Translations under genes and position numbers: made by a program
Assembly: GCA_046735055.1 (NCBI GenBank)
Contig: JBKPSO010000085.1
Location: forward strand, 1-64,000
Reading direction: 5' to 3'
Source: DATBLE01 sp046735055
Lineage (GTDB): Bacteria > Actinomycetota > Thermoleophilia > Gaiellales > Gaiellaceae
DNA length: 64,000 nucleotides
Notes under the pieces: model-generated
Databases searched by the model: none
Seen by the model: only the letters and a program-made list of their open reading frames with translations
What the model was told of the DNA's origin: nothing
Part shown: positions 38,914 to 47,743 of the stretch, piece by piece
Layout: each line of letters begins with the position of its first letter
Numbering within the stretch: position 1 is the stretch's first letter

Positions 38914-40596
38914 ATGAGCGGGCAGGGCATCGGCCAGCTCCTCCTCTACGGGGTCGTCCTGATCGCGCTCGGCTATCCGCTCGGGCTCTGGATGGCCCGC
39001 GTCTACAGCCGTGAGCGCGGCGATGTCGTCGAGCGCGGGCTGCTCCGTCTGCTCGGCGGCGGCCGCGAGCAGGACTGGAAGGGATACGCGCGGACCGTGC
39101 TCGTCCTCAGCGTCGGGTTCTTCCTCGTCGTCTATCTGGTCCAGCGCGCCCAGGGCCATCTGTTTCTGAACCCGGATCAGCTGAACGGAGTGCCGGCGCA
39201 CATCTCGCTGAACACGGCGATGAGCTTCACGACGAACACGAACTGGCAGTACTACGGCGGCGAGTACACGATGTCGTACCTGACCCAGATGGCCGCGCTC
39301 GCGGTGCAGAACTTCGTCTCGGCCGGGGTCGGGATGGCGGTGCTCGCCGCGGTCGTGCGCGGCATCTCGCGGAGATCGCGGAACGAGCTCGGCAACTTCT
39401 GGGTCGACCTCTACCGCTCCTGCGTCTACATCCTCCTCCCGCTCGCGGTCATCCTCGGCGTGATCCTGATCTCCCAGGGCGTCCTCCAGACGTTCCACGG
39501 CCATGCGACCGCCACGACGCTCGAGGGCGCCCGGCAGACGATCGCGCGCGGCCCCGCGGCGTCGCAGATCGCGATCAAGCAGCTCGGGACGAACGGCGGC
39601 GGCTTCTACAACTCGAACTCGGCGGTTCCGTTCGAGAACCCGAACGGTCTGACGAATTTCCTCGAGCTGCTGGCGATCCTGCTGATCCCCGCAGGGCAGG
39701 TGTTCATGTTCGGGAAGATGGTGCTCGCACGGAGGCATGCCTGGATGGTGTTCGCCTCGATGTTCGTCATCTTCGCGATCGGCCTCGCCGTCGCGCTCCC
39801 GGCGGAGCAGCACGGTTCGCAAGTGCTTCGCGCGTCGGGCGTGAACATCACCCAGGGGAACGGCCAGTCCGGCGGCAACATGTCCGACAAGGAGGTTCGG
39901 TTCGGGATCGCCAACACTGCCCTCTGGGCGACGGCGACCACAGACGCCTCGAACGGGTCCGTCGACGGCGGGCACGACGCGTTCACTCCTGCCGGCGGCG
40001 CCGTCCCGCTCGTGAACATCTTCCTCGGGGAAGTGGTGTTCGGCGGGGTCGGCTCTGGCCTCTACGGGATGTTCTTCTACATCCTGATCGCGGTGTTCGT
40101 CGCCGGGCTGATGGTCGGACGCACGCCCGAGTGGCTGGGCAAGAAGATCGAAGCGCGCGAGATCAAGCTCGCGGCGCTCGGCGCCCTGTTCGTGCCGACG
40201 ATGGTGCTGACGCTGACCGCGCTCGCGGTTGTGACCAAGGCTGGGCTCGCATCCGTCTACAACCCCGGCGCCCACGGTTTCACAGAATCGCTCTACGCCT
40301 ACACGTCGCAGGGAAACAACAACGGCAGCGCCTTCGCCGGGTACGGAGCGACCAACTTCTCGGCGAGCTTCGGCGCGATCGCGATGTCGTTCGGACGCTT
40401 CGTGCCGATGCTTGCCGCGCTCGCCATCGGCGGGTCCCTCGCGTCGAAGAAGACCGTGCCGGCGTCGGCCGGTACGTTCCGCACCGACGGGCCGACGTTC
40501 GTCGTGCTGCTCGTCGGCGTGATTGCGCTCACCGCCGGTCTGATGATCTTCCCGGCGCTAACGCTCGGCCCGGTCGTCGAGGGATTGACGCACTGA
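38914..40596 (+). CDS. kdpA: K+-transporting ATPase subunit A (channel-like)
   Basis: KdpA, 560 residues, the potassium-translocating subunit with about ten membrane helices. Four selectivity-filter-like loops can be seen: TAMSFTTNTNWQYYGGE, QLGTNGGGFYNSNSA, NTALWATATTDASNGS and the loop near YTSQGNNNGSAFAGY. It belongs to the high-affinity KdpFABC pump used at low potassium. The TGA overlaps the ATG of kdpC rather than kdpB, an unusual gene order. Confidence 0.95.
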   Translation: MSGQGIGQLLLYGVVLIALGYPLGLWMARVYSRERGDVVERGLLRLLGGGREQDWKGYARTVLVLSVGFFLVVYLVQRAQGHLFLNPDQLNGVPAHISLNTAMSFTTNTNWQYYGGEYTMSYLTQMAALAVQNFVSAGVGMAVLAAVVRGISRRSRNELGNFWVDLYRSCVYILLPLAVILGVILISQGVLQTFHGHATATTLEGARQTIARGPAASQIAIKQLGTNGGGFYNSNSAVPFENPNGLTNFLELLAILLIPAGQVFMFGKMVLARRHAWMVFASMFVIFAIGLAVALPAEQHGSQVLRASGVNITQGNGQSGGNMSDKEVRFGIANTALWATATTDASNGSVDGGHDAFTPAGGAVPLVNIFLGEVVFGGVGSGLYGMFFYILIAVFVAGLMVGRTPEWLGKKIEAREIKLAALGALFVPTMVLTLTALAVVTKAGLASVYNPGAHGFTESLYAYTSQGNNNGSAFAGYGATNFSASFGAIAMSFGRFVPMLAALAIGGSLASKKTVPASAGTFRTDGPTFVVLLVGVIALTAGLMIFPALTLGPVVEGLTH

Positions 40597-41183
40597 TGCT
40601 CCGCGACATAAGGGCATCCGTGATCGCGATCGTTCTCCTCACGCTCGCATTCGGGTTCGCGTATCCCGCCGTGATCACCGGCTTCGCCCAGATCACCTGG
40701 AAGCACGAGGCGAACGGGAGCCTGATCATGCGCGACGGCAAGGTCGTCGGCTCGAAGCTCGCCGCGCAGGACTTCAAGAGCACGCGCTACGTCCACGAGC
40801 GCCCGTCGGCAACCTCGCCGGCCTACAACGCCGGCGCGACCACCTTCGCGAACCTCGGGCCGACGAACCCCGATCTGGCCAAGAACGTGAAGTCGGCTGC
40901 CCAGGCGATCCTCGAGCTCGAGCGCCCGTACAACCCCGGCCTCGAGCTCGGGGACATCCCGGTCGACGCGGTGACGACGTCCGCCTCCGGCATCGATCCG
41001 GACATCTCGCCTGCCTATGCGGCGCTCCAGTCGCGGCGGATCTCGGCGGTTCGGCGTCTGCCGCTCGCGACCGTGCAGCAGCTGATCTCGGAAAACACCG
41101 ACAGCCGCTCCCTCGGCTTCCTCGGCGAGCCCGGCGTGAACGTCCTGAAGCTGAACCTCGCTCTCGACAAGGCGGCCGCGTAA
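40596..41183 (+). CDS. kdpC: K+-transporting ATPase subunit C
   Basis: KdpC, 195 residues, with a single N-terminal helix (IVLLTLAFGFAYPAVITGFA) and an extracytoplasmic domain. Conserved blocks are RPSATSPAYNAGATTFANLGP and VDAVTTSASGIDPDISPAYA. It stabilises the complex and raises ATP affinity. It lies between kdpA and kdpB, whereas in nearly all known operons it follows kdpB. Both neighbours overlap it by one base, so the order is original and not a mis-call. Confidence 0.94.
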   Translation: MLRDIRASVIAIVLLTLAFGFAYPAVITGFAQITWKHEANGSLIMRDGKVVGSKLAAQDFKSTRYVHERPSATSPAYNAGATTFANLGPTNPDLAKNVKSAAQAILELERPYNPGLELGDIPVDAVTTSASGIDPDISPAYAALQSRRISAVRRLPLATVQQLISENTDSRSLGFLGEPGVNVLKLNLALDKAAA

Positions 41184-43225
41184 TGGCCCGCAGGTCCACA
41201 GGCGTCTTTTCCCGCGACATCGTTCTCGCGGCGATTCGGGACTCGTTCCCGAAGCTCGATCCGCGCAGCCAGGTCCGGAACCCGGTCATGTTCATCGTCG
41301 AGCTCGGCAGCGTGATCACCACCGTGATCTTCGTGCTCGACCTCGTCCGGGGACACACGGATCAGCTCTGGTTCGTCGCGGTGATCGCCGTCTGGCTCTG
41401 GCTGACGGTGCTGTTCGCGAACTTCGCGGAGGCGATCGCGGAAGGGCGCGGGAAGGCGCAGGCAGACGCGCTCCGTGCCACCCGCACGACGACTCTCGCC
41501 CGTCTCGAGGACGGCCGGCAGATTCCTGCGCCCGAGCTGCAGAAGGGCGATGTCGTGATCGTCGAGGCAGGCGAGGTGATTCCCGCTGACGGCGAGGTGA
41601 TCGAGGGGGTCGGCTCCGTGGACGAGTCGGCGATCACGGGCGAGTCCGCACCGGTGATCCGCGAGGCCGGCGGTGACCGGTCGGCCGTCACGGGCGGCAC
41701 GAAGCTGCTCTCCGACCACCTGGTCGTGCAGGTCACCCAGGAGCCGGGCAAGTCGTTTCTCGACCGGATGATCGCGCTCGTCGAGGGCGCCGAGCGCCGC
41801 AAGACTCCGAACGAGATCGCGCTCAACATCCTGCTGGCCGGGCTGACGATCACCTTCCTCGCCGCCGTCGTCACGCTGAAGCCGTACGCCGTCTACGCGG
41901 GCACCGACCTCTCGCAGACTGTGCTGATCGCGCTGCTCGTTGCCCTGATTCCCACCACGATCGGCGCACTGCTCTCGGCGATCGGGATCGCGGGCATGGA
42001 TCGCCTCGTGCAGCGGAACGTGCTCGCGATGTCGGGTCGAGCCGTCGAGGCCTCCGGGGACGTCGACGTGCTCCTCCTCGACAAGACCGGCACGATCACG
42101 CTCGGCAATCGACAGGCCGCTGAGTTCCTGCCTGTCGACGGGGTCGAGGAGCGCGAGCTGGCCGAGGTCGCCCAGCTCGCGTCACTCGCCGACGAGACGC
42201 CCGAGGGCCGCTCGATCGTGGTGCTTGCCAAGGAACGCTTCGGCCTCCGTGAGCGCCAGCTGGGCGAGCACACCTTTGTCCCCTTCACCGCGCAGACGCG
42301 GATGAGCGGGATCGACCTGAACGGGAGCGTGATCCGGAAAGGCGCGGCCGACGCCGTGAAGGCCTTCGTCGCCGAGCGCGGCGGTCATGCGCCGGTCGAG
42401 CTCGACGGGCTCGTGCAGGGTGTCGCGGAAGAGGGCGGCACACCGCTCGTTGTCTCGCGCGACAACTGGACGCTCGGCGTCGTCTACCTGAAGGACATCG
42501 TCAAGGGTGGCATGGGTGAGCGCTTCGACGAGCTCCGCCGGATGGGGATCCGCACCGTGATGATCACCGGCGACAACCGGGTGACCGCGGCGGTGATTGC
42601 GCAGGAGTCGGGCGTCGACGACTTCCTTGCCGAGGCGACTCCGGAGGCGAAGCTGGCGCTGATCAAGGAGGAGCAGAGCCGGGGCCGGATGATCGCGATG
42701 ACGGGCGACGGGACAAACGACGCCCCCGCGCTTGCGCAGGCGGACGTCGGTGTGGCGATGAACACGGGCACGACCGCGGCCAAGGAGGCCGGCAACATGG
42801 TCGACCTCGACTCGAACCCGACGAAGCTGATCGAGATCGTCGAGGTCGGCAAGCAGCTGCTGATCACGCGCGGGGCGCTGACGACGTTCTCGATCGCGAA
42901 CGACGTGGCGAAGTACTTCGCGATCCTCCCGGCGGTCTTCGCCTACACCTATGCGACCGAGCCGGGTGCGCGCGGGCCGCTCGACGCGCTGAACGTCATG
43001 CACCTCGGCACGCCGCAGAGCGCGATCATCTCTGCGATCGTCTTCAACGCCCTGATCATCCCGGCGCTTGTCCCGCTCGCCTTGCGCGGAGTGAAGTATC
43101 GCGCGATCGGGGCGACGGCGCTCCTGCGCAGGAACCTGTTGATCTACGGGGTCGGCGGGATGATCCTGCCGTTCGTCGGGATCAAGCTGATCGACCTGAT
43201 CGTCCACAACCTCCTGGGAGCGTGA
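41183..43225 (+). CDS. kdpB: K+-transporting P-type ATPase subunit B
   Basis: KdpB, 680 residues, the P-type ATPase motor of the pump. The phosphorylated aspartate (about residue 300) is in LLDKTGTITLGN. TGES is present in the A domain (SAITGESAPVI), and the hinge TGDGTNDAPAL near residue 510 is intact. Six to seven membrane helices are visible. Its ATG overlaps the kdpC TAA (TAATG) and its TGA abuts the GTG of the sensor-domain gene. Confidence 0.96.
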   Translation: MARRSTGVFSRDIVLAAIRDSFPKLDPRSQVRNPVMFIVELGSVITTVIFVLDLVRGHTDQLWFVAVIAVWLWLTVLFANFAEAIAEGRGKAQADALRATRTTTLARLEDGRQIPAPELQKGDVVIVEAGEVIPADGEVIEGVGSVDESAITGESAPVIREAGGDRSAVTGGTKLLSDHLVVQVTQEPGKSFLDRMIALVEGAERRKTPNEIALNILLAGLTITFLAAVVTLKPYAVYAGTDLSQTVLIALLVALIPTTIGALLSAIGIAGMDRLVQRNVLAMSGRAVEASGDVDVLLLDKTGTITLGNRQAAEFLPVDGVEERELAEVAQLASLADETPEGRSIVVLAKERFGLRERQLGEHTFVPFTAQTRMSGIDLNGSVIRKGAADAVKAFVAERGGHAPVELDGLVQGVAEEGGTPLVVSRDNWTLGVVYLKDIVKGGMGERFDELRRMGIRTVMITGDNRVTAAVIAQESGVDDFLAEATPEAKLALIKEEQSRGRMIAMTGDGTNDAPALAQADVGVAMNTGTTAAKEAGNMVDLDSNPTKLIEIVEVGKQLLITRGALTTFSIANDVAKYFAILPAVFAYTYATEPGARGPLDALNVMHLGTPQSAIISAIVFNALIIPALVPLALRGVKYRAIGATALLRRNLLIYGVGGMILPFVGIKLIDLIVHNLLGA

Positions 43226-44317
43226 GTGGCTCGGGGCAGATATCGCATCCTGCTCGGAATGGCAGCGGGGGTCGGCAAGACGTACCGAATGCTGCAGGAG
43301 GGTCGGCAGGCTCTGGAGGAGGGCCGCGACGTCGTGATCGGCTACCTGGAGCCGCACGACCGGCCCGAGACGTCGGCGCTGGCTGAGGGACTGGAGGTCG
43401 TGCCGCGCCTGCGCGCGCAGCATGGGACGCTGGAGCTCGAGGAGATGGACGTCGACGCGGTGATCCGCCGGGCTCCGGAGCTCGCCCTGATCGACGAGCT
43501 CGCGCACACCAATGCGCCCGGGATGCGGAACGAAAAGCGCTACCAGGACATCGAGGAGATCCTCGACGCAGGGGTCGACGTGATCTCGACCGTCAACGTC
43601 CAGCACCTCGAGAGTCTCAACGACGCGATCTTCGAGCTGACGGAGACCCGCGTGCGGGAGACGTTCCCCGACCGCATCCTGACCGAGGCCGACGAGGTCG
43701 TGCTCGTCGACCTGGCGCCCGAGGCGCTGCAGGAGCGGCTCCGGGCGGGCAAGGTCTACCCGAAGGAACGCGCGGAGGTCGCGCTGAACAACTTCTTCCG
43801 CGCCGACAAGCTCTCCGCGCTGCGCGAGCTCGCGCTGCGTGAGGTCGCAGAGGACGTGGAGGCGCGGAGAATCGCCCGTCCGCTCGAGCCGCTCAGCCAG
43901 CAGGCCGTGGCGGAGCGCGTGCTGGCGATGGTCGAGCCGCAGCCCAAGTCCCAGCGGATCATGCGACGCGCGTGGCGCTCGGCCCAGCGGCTCGGAGCGG
44001 AGATGGACGCGCTCTGGGTCCGGAAGCCAGGCCGCCCGCCGACCGAGCAGGAGGCGACCCAGCTCGCCGCGCTCCGCCGGCTGGCGGTCATCCTCGGCGT
44101 CCACTTCCTGGAGGACGAGGGCGACGACCTCGTCGCGACCGTACGCCGGGTCGCGGCCGAGCGTGGCTCGACCTACGTGTTCGTCGGCACGCCGGACGAG
44201 TCGCGGCGCCGCGAGATCTTCGGCGGCTCGCTCCTCTCGCGCATGGTGCGCGAGCTTCCCGGCGTCGACATCCGCGTCGTCGCAAGCCGCGCGGAGCTGG
44301 ACAAGCTCGCGCCGTGA
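43226..44317 (+). CDS. KdpD N-terminal half: KdpD sensor domain plus USP domain
   Basis: A 363-residue protein equal to the cytoplasmic N-terminus of KdpD. Walker A is in LLGMAAGVGKTYRMLQEG, the Walker B region is LALIDELAHTNAPG, and the conserved DVISTVNVQHLESLND and KVYPKERAEVALNNFF are present. A USP-like nucleotide domain (about 245-360) ends in LLSRMVRELPGVDIRVVA. There is no membrane or kinase domain; those lie in a separate gene at 36533-37915. It probably senses ionic or nucleotide signals and acts on the kinase half in trans. GTG start directly after the kdpB stop. Confidence 0.9.
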   Translation: MARGRYRILLGMAAGVGKTYRMLQEGRQALEEGRDVVIGYLEPHDRPETSALAEGLEVVPRLRAQHGTLELEEMDVDAVIRRAPELALIDELAHTNAPGMRNEKRYQDIEEILDAGVDVISTVNVQHLESLNDAIFELTETRVRETFPDRILTEADEVVLVDLAPEALQERLRAGKVYPKERAEVALNNFFRADKLSALRELALREVAEDVEARRIARPLEPLSQQAVAERVLAMVEPQPKSQRIMRRAWRSAQRLGAEMDALWVRKPGRPPTEQEATQLAALRRLAVILGVHFLEDEGDDLVATVRRVAAERGSTYVFVGTPDESRRREIFGGSLLSRMVRELPGVDIRVVASRAELDKLAP

Positions 44318-44835
44318 TCGTTGCCGTCATCGCTCTTGCCGCGCTCGCAATCGTGCTTGCGGTAGTCCTCGTCTTCCGCAGCGGCTTCAGGCTGCGCAAG
44401 CTCCGGCCGGGCGAGCGGCGTATTCTCGTCCCGTTCAGCGGGGGGACACTGGACCCGACGGTGCTCGACGCCGCGCTCCGGCTTGCCGGCGCCGAGAGTG
44501 CGACGCTCGTTCCCGCCTACCTTCTGCTCGTGCCGTTGCGCTACTCCGAGGACTCACCGCTCGCCGACGAGGTCTCGGTCGCGATGCCGCTGCTCGAGGC
44601 CGTCGAGCGGGCGGCCGTTCGCGCCGGCGTGCCGGTCGATGCTCGGATCGAGAAGGGGCGGACGCTCACGCACGCGTTGCGGCTGCTCTGGGACGTCGAG
44701 AGCTTCGACCGCATCGTCGCCCCGGCGACACCCGACGGTCAGGGCTTTACGACGAAGGACCTGACCTGGCTGCTCGAGCACGCGCCGGCGGAGACGCTCG
44801 TCCTCAAGCCGCGCGAGGAGGCGGCCGTCAGCTGA
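44314..44835 (+). CDS. Membrane-anchored universal-stress-like protein
   Basis: A 173-residue protein with one N-terminal helix (IALAALAIVLAVVLVF), a basic stretch, then a USP-type alpha/beta domain opening with RRILVPFSGGTLDPTVLDAA and ending TLVLKPREEA. The GTG overlaps the sensor-half stop (GTGA), so it is translated with the Kdp genes. A USP domain anchored at the membrane next to a soluble KdpD-USP protein could form part of the potassium-sensing machinery; this is inference. It overlaps the convergent kimA-like gene by 8 nt. Confidence 0.75.
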   Translation: MIVAVIALAALAIVLAVVLVFRSGFRLRKLRPGERRILVPFSGGTLDPTVLDAALRLAGAESATLVPAYLLLVPLRYSEDSPLADEVSVAMPLLEAVERAAVRAGVPVDARIEKGRTLTHALRLLWDVESFDRIVAPATPDGQGFTTKDLTWLLEHAPAETLVLKPREEAAVS

Positions 44836-47131
44836 GCCGGTAGGGGACGCTCGTCAGGATCACCTGCGGCTCGAAGAGCAGCAGGCGCTTGAGGTAGAGC
44901 GCGCGCTGGTTGTGCAACAGCCGCTGGGGGCCGCTGAAGATGAGCTCCGGAATGACGACCACCGCGACGGCCTCAGGGTCGGCGGTGATCTTGCGGAGGT
45001 ACGCGAGCAAGGGATCGCCGAGGTCACGGAACTGCGCCTCTTCGACCTCGAGCTGGATCGGGATCGGACGGAGCCTCCACTCCTCACGGATGCGCTCGGC
45101 TTCGCTGCCGTCGAAGGCGAAGAAGAGCGCCTTTGTGTCGTCGAGGTTCAGCGTGCTCGCGTAGTTCACGGCGCGGAGCGACGCTGCGTGCGAGCCGGAG
45201 ACGAGCACGCGGCAGACTGCACGCCGTGGCGCTCGCCACTCGCGCGCTCGCAGGCCGATCACCGGGATGTCAGTGATCACGACTCCCGGCTCGCTGAGGA
45301 GCCGGAGCTTGAGCGAGAACTCCGTGCGGCGCGCAAGTGCGGCGAGCAGCGACGGTCGCTTGAACGCCTCCGGGATGACCGCCGTGACGAATGTCGACTC
45401 GCCGCGAGGGAGGGCCCAGAGGTAGTCGATCACCGCGTCGACCCGGCTGCCCTCCGGGTGCAATATCTCCAGGTCGGGCTTGTTGTCGGTGAGCCGGCGG
45501 AACCGCGGGCGGATTCCCGTGTCGCTCTTGGGACCGGGCACGTGGATGGCACGGAAACGGCCGCCCGTGATCTGGTTCGCGTACCAGACCGCCTCCTGGA
45601 GCGCTGCGTCGTAGGAGTCCACGTAGAGCACGACCTGGTTCGTCGGTGGGGCGGCCGCGACCACGGCCGCGGTGCCGGCGCGCAGTCGCCGTGCGACCTT
45701 GCCGTAGTGGCGGTGAATCCCGTAGAAGGAGGCGACGAGCAGGGGGATCGCGACCGCGACCGCCCAGGCACCCTCGAGGAACTTCGTCTCGACGACGAGC
45801 ACGGCGACGACCGTCGTCGCCACGGCTCCGGCGCCGTTGATCGCCGCCTTTCGCTGCCAGCCCGGGGTTCTGCGCCGGTACCAGTACCGGACCATGCCGG
45901 CCTGGGACAACGTGAAGGCTGTGAAGACGCCGATCACGTAGAGGTGGATCAGCGCGTTCACGTCCGCGTCGAACACCCAGATCAGGAGCGAGGCGGCGCC
46001 GGCGAGGACGATGATCCCGTTCGAATAGACGAGCCTGTCGCCGAGGTTGACGAACTGGCGCGGGAAGTAGCGGTCGCGCGCCAGCACCGCCGAGAGCCGC
46101 GGAAACCCCTGATACGAGGTGTTGGCGGCAAGAATCAGGACTGCGAACGTCAGCCCCTGCACGGCGTAGTACATCCACGCTCCCGCGGAGCCGGTCGGGA
46201 AGACCGCCCGCGCGATCTCGGAGACGACCGACACGCTGTTGCTCGGAAACGCGTGCATGTGCACCGTCAGGTACGAGACGCCGAGAAACAGCATGATCGC
46301 CATCCCGCCCATCCAGAGCAGCGTCTTCGCGGCGTTCCGGCCCTGGGGCGGGCGGAACGCGTTGACCCCGTTCGAGATCGACTCGACGCCCGTCAAGGCC
46401 GCCGCACCGGAGGCAAACGCGCGCAGGATGAGGAAGACGCCGACGCTGCCCGCGGCCCCCGCCGCGATTGGATCCGGAACGTGCGCCTGGGGACAGCTGC
46501 CGTCGGCGCACTTCACGAGGCCGGTCGCGATCATGACGAACATCACCGCGACGAACGAGTAGGTCGGGAGGGCGAAGGCGATGCCGGACTCGCGGACGCC
46601 GCGGAGGTTGACAAGCGTGAGCACGAGGACGGCCAGCAGGGAGACCGAGACCTTGTGTGCCGCCAGCGACGGCGCAGCGGAGGTGATCGCGAGCACGCCG
46701 GCCGCGACGGACACCGCCACGGTGAGCACGTAGTCGACGAGCAGCGCCGCTGCCGCCACCAGGCTCGGCAGCGTTCCCAGGTTCTCCTTCGCGACGACGT
46801 ATGCGCCCCCGCTCGTCTCGTAAGCCTGCACCGTCTGCGTGTAGGAGATGACGACGATCCCGAGCACCGCGGCGATCGCGATCGAGACCGGTAGGACGAG
46901 ATGGGCCGCACTCGCGGACGCTCCGACGAGGACGACGAGCGCCGCCTCCGTTGCGTAGGCCACGGACGAGAGCGGGTCCGCGGAAAAGATCGGCAGCGCC
47001 AGCGTCTTCGAGAGGAGCGTCTCGCCCATCTCCGCGCCGGAACGCGGACGGCCGATCAGCGCCCGCTTGACGGCCTCCAGGCGGTCGCGACGTTCTACGA
47101 GTGCTCCAGCCTGCCGGGCCTCGTCGTCCAC
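44828..47131 (-). CDS. APC-family permease, KimA-like potassium transporter
   Basis: A 767-residue protein. The first 460 residues form an APC-type transporter with about twelve helices: LPIFSADPLSSVAYATEAAL, TSGGAYVVAKENLG, NLRGVRESGIAFALPTYSF and GVESISNGVNAFRPP. The long C-terminal part (about 470-767) is cytosolic with two USP-like halves. This architecture matches the KimA/YdaO potassium importers, long annotated as amino acid permeases. Standing next to kdp and sharing the repeat array supports potassium uptake. GTG at 47131, with a -10-like TAGCGT six bases upstream, implies a leaderless mRNA. Confidence 0.8.
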   Translation of the reverse strand: MDDEARQAGALVERRDRLEAVKRALIGRPRSGAEMGETLLSKTLALPIFSADPLSSVAYATEAALVVLVGASASAAHLVLPVSIAIAAVLGIVVISYTQTVQAYETSGGAYVVAKENLGTLPSLVAAAALLVDYVLTVAVSVAAGVLAITSAAPSLAAHKVSVSLLAVLVLTLVNLRGVRESGIAFALPTYSFVAVMFVMIATGLVKCADGSCPQAHVPDPIAAGAAGSVGVFLILRAFASGAAALTGVESISNGVNAFRPPQGRNAAKTLLWMGGMAIMLFLGVSYLTVHMHAFPSNSVSVVSEIARAVFPTGSAGAWMYYAVQGLTFAVLILAANTSYQGFPRLSAVLARDRYFPRQFVNLGDRLVYSNGIIVLAGAASLLIWVFDADVNALIHLYVIGVFTAFTLSQAGMVRYWYRRRTPGWQRKAAINGAGAVATTVVAVLVVETKFLEGAWAVAVAIPLLVASFYGIHRHYGKVARRLRAGTAAVVAAAPPTNQVVLYVDSYDAALQEAVWYANQITGGRFRAIHVPGPKSDTGIRPRFRRLTDNKPDLEILHPEGSRVDAVIDYLWALPRGESTFVTAVIPEAFKRPSLLAALARRTEFSLKLRLLSEPGVVITDIPVIGLRAREWRAPRRAVCRVLVSGSHAASLRAVNYASTLNLDDTKALFFAFDGSEAERIREEWRLRPIPIQLEVEEAQFRDLGDPLLAYLRKITADPEAVAVVVIPELIFSGPQRLLHNQRALYLKRLLLFEPQVILTSVPYRLS

Positions 47132-47155
47132 GTCGCTACGCTAGCGCCCGTCCCT

Positions 47156-47204
47156 CTTGAGGTTTTCTTAAGGCGCTGCTCCTGAATCTTGAGCGCTGCT
47201 TGAG
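47156..47204. promoter_or_regulatory. Four-repeat operator array between kimA-like and usp genes (probable KdpE box)
   Basis: CTTGAG (47156-47161) and CTTAAG (47167-47172), then CTTGAG (47188-47193) and CTTGAG (47199-47204), each pair with 11-bp period, the pairs offset by 32 bp. This is exactly the geometry of the array before kdpF, and both arrays are 49 bp. The array lies between divergent -10 boxes, TAGCGT (rc of 47138-47143) and TAGCTG (47217-47222), with 12-14 bp on each side, so one array could serve both promoters. Confidence 0.75.
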
Positions 47205-47227
47205 TCCGGGAGGCGCTAGCTGAGCGG

Positions 47228-47701
47228 GTGACGACTGGAGTCGCGCACCGACGTACGTCGTCTCTCACGGGCCGGTACCGGCGGATTCTCGTCCCGCTCC
47301 TCGCCGGGCCGGAGTCCGGCCGCGCGGTCGACGCCGCGTGCCGTCTTGCCGCGGAACGCAAGGCCGTCATGACCGCCCTGACCGTGATCGAGGTGCCTCC
47401 GCTGCTCCCACTCGATGCTCGGATGGACGAAGAGGAGGCGGAAGGAAGGCAGGCGCTGGCGCGCGCGGAGACCGTTGCAGACGCCTACGGCGTGGGCTAC
47501 CAGGGGTGGCAGGTGCGCGCGCGGGACGCGGCCACCGCGATCCTCGACGCGATCGGGGAGAGCGACGCACAGCTGGTCGTCGTCAGCGCGGCGTGCACGG
47601 CCCGCGCGAGGCGGGGCGCGCCGCCGTTCGGTCGCGACATTCAGCAAATCCTCCGCAAAGCCTCCTGTCGCGTGCTGCTGATCGCACTGCCTGTCGGCTG
47701 A
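47228..47701 (+). CDS. Universal stress protein
   Basis: A 157-residue single USP domain. It begins with YRRILVPLLAGPESGRAVDA and has a central helix with EAEGRQALARAE. It ends SCRVLLIALPVG, with the usual G-2x-G-9x-G nucleotide loop degraded (TARARRGAPPFGRDIQQILR). It is divergent from the KimA-like transporter and shares the four-repeat operator array, so it belongs to the potassium regulon by inference. GTG at 47228 lies 5 nt after TAGCTG, a leaderless arrangement. Confidence 0.85.
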   Translation: MTTGVAHRRTSSLTGRYRRILVPLLAGPESGRAVDAACRLAAERKAVMTALTVIEVPPLLPLDARMDEEEAEGRQALARAETVADAYGVGYQGWQVRARDAATAILDAIGESDAQLVVVSAACTARARRGAPPFGRDIQQILRKASCRVLLIALPVG

Positions 47702-47743
47702 CGGCACGTACGGCGCAATCGTTCGCCGGCTTGCCGGTGCCGC

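Noticed and set aside
38662..40275. 537-codon minus-strand ORF opposite kdpA
   Set aside because: Histidine/glutamate/arginine-rich antisense frame typical of membrane genes read backwards.
47702..47743. Further palindromic repeat copy (GCCGGC-TT-GCCGG) between the usp and helicase genes
   Set aside because: Short, lacks the GAAGCG flank and sits where two convergent genes would need a hairpin terminator, so it cannot be told from an ordinary terminator stem.
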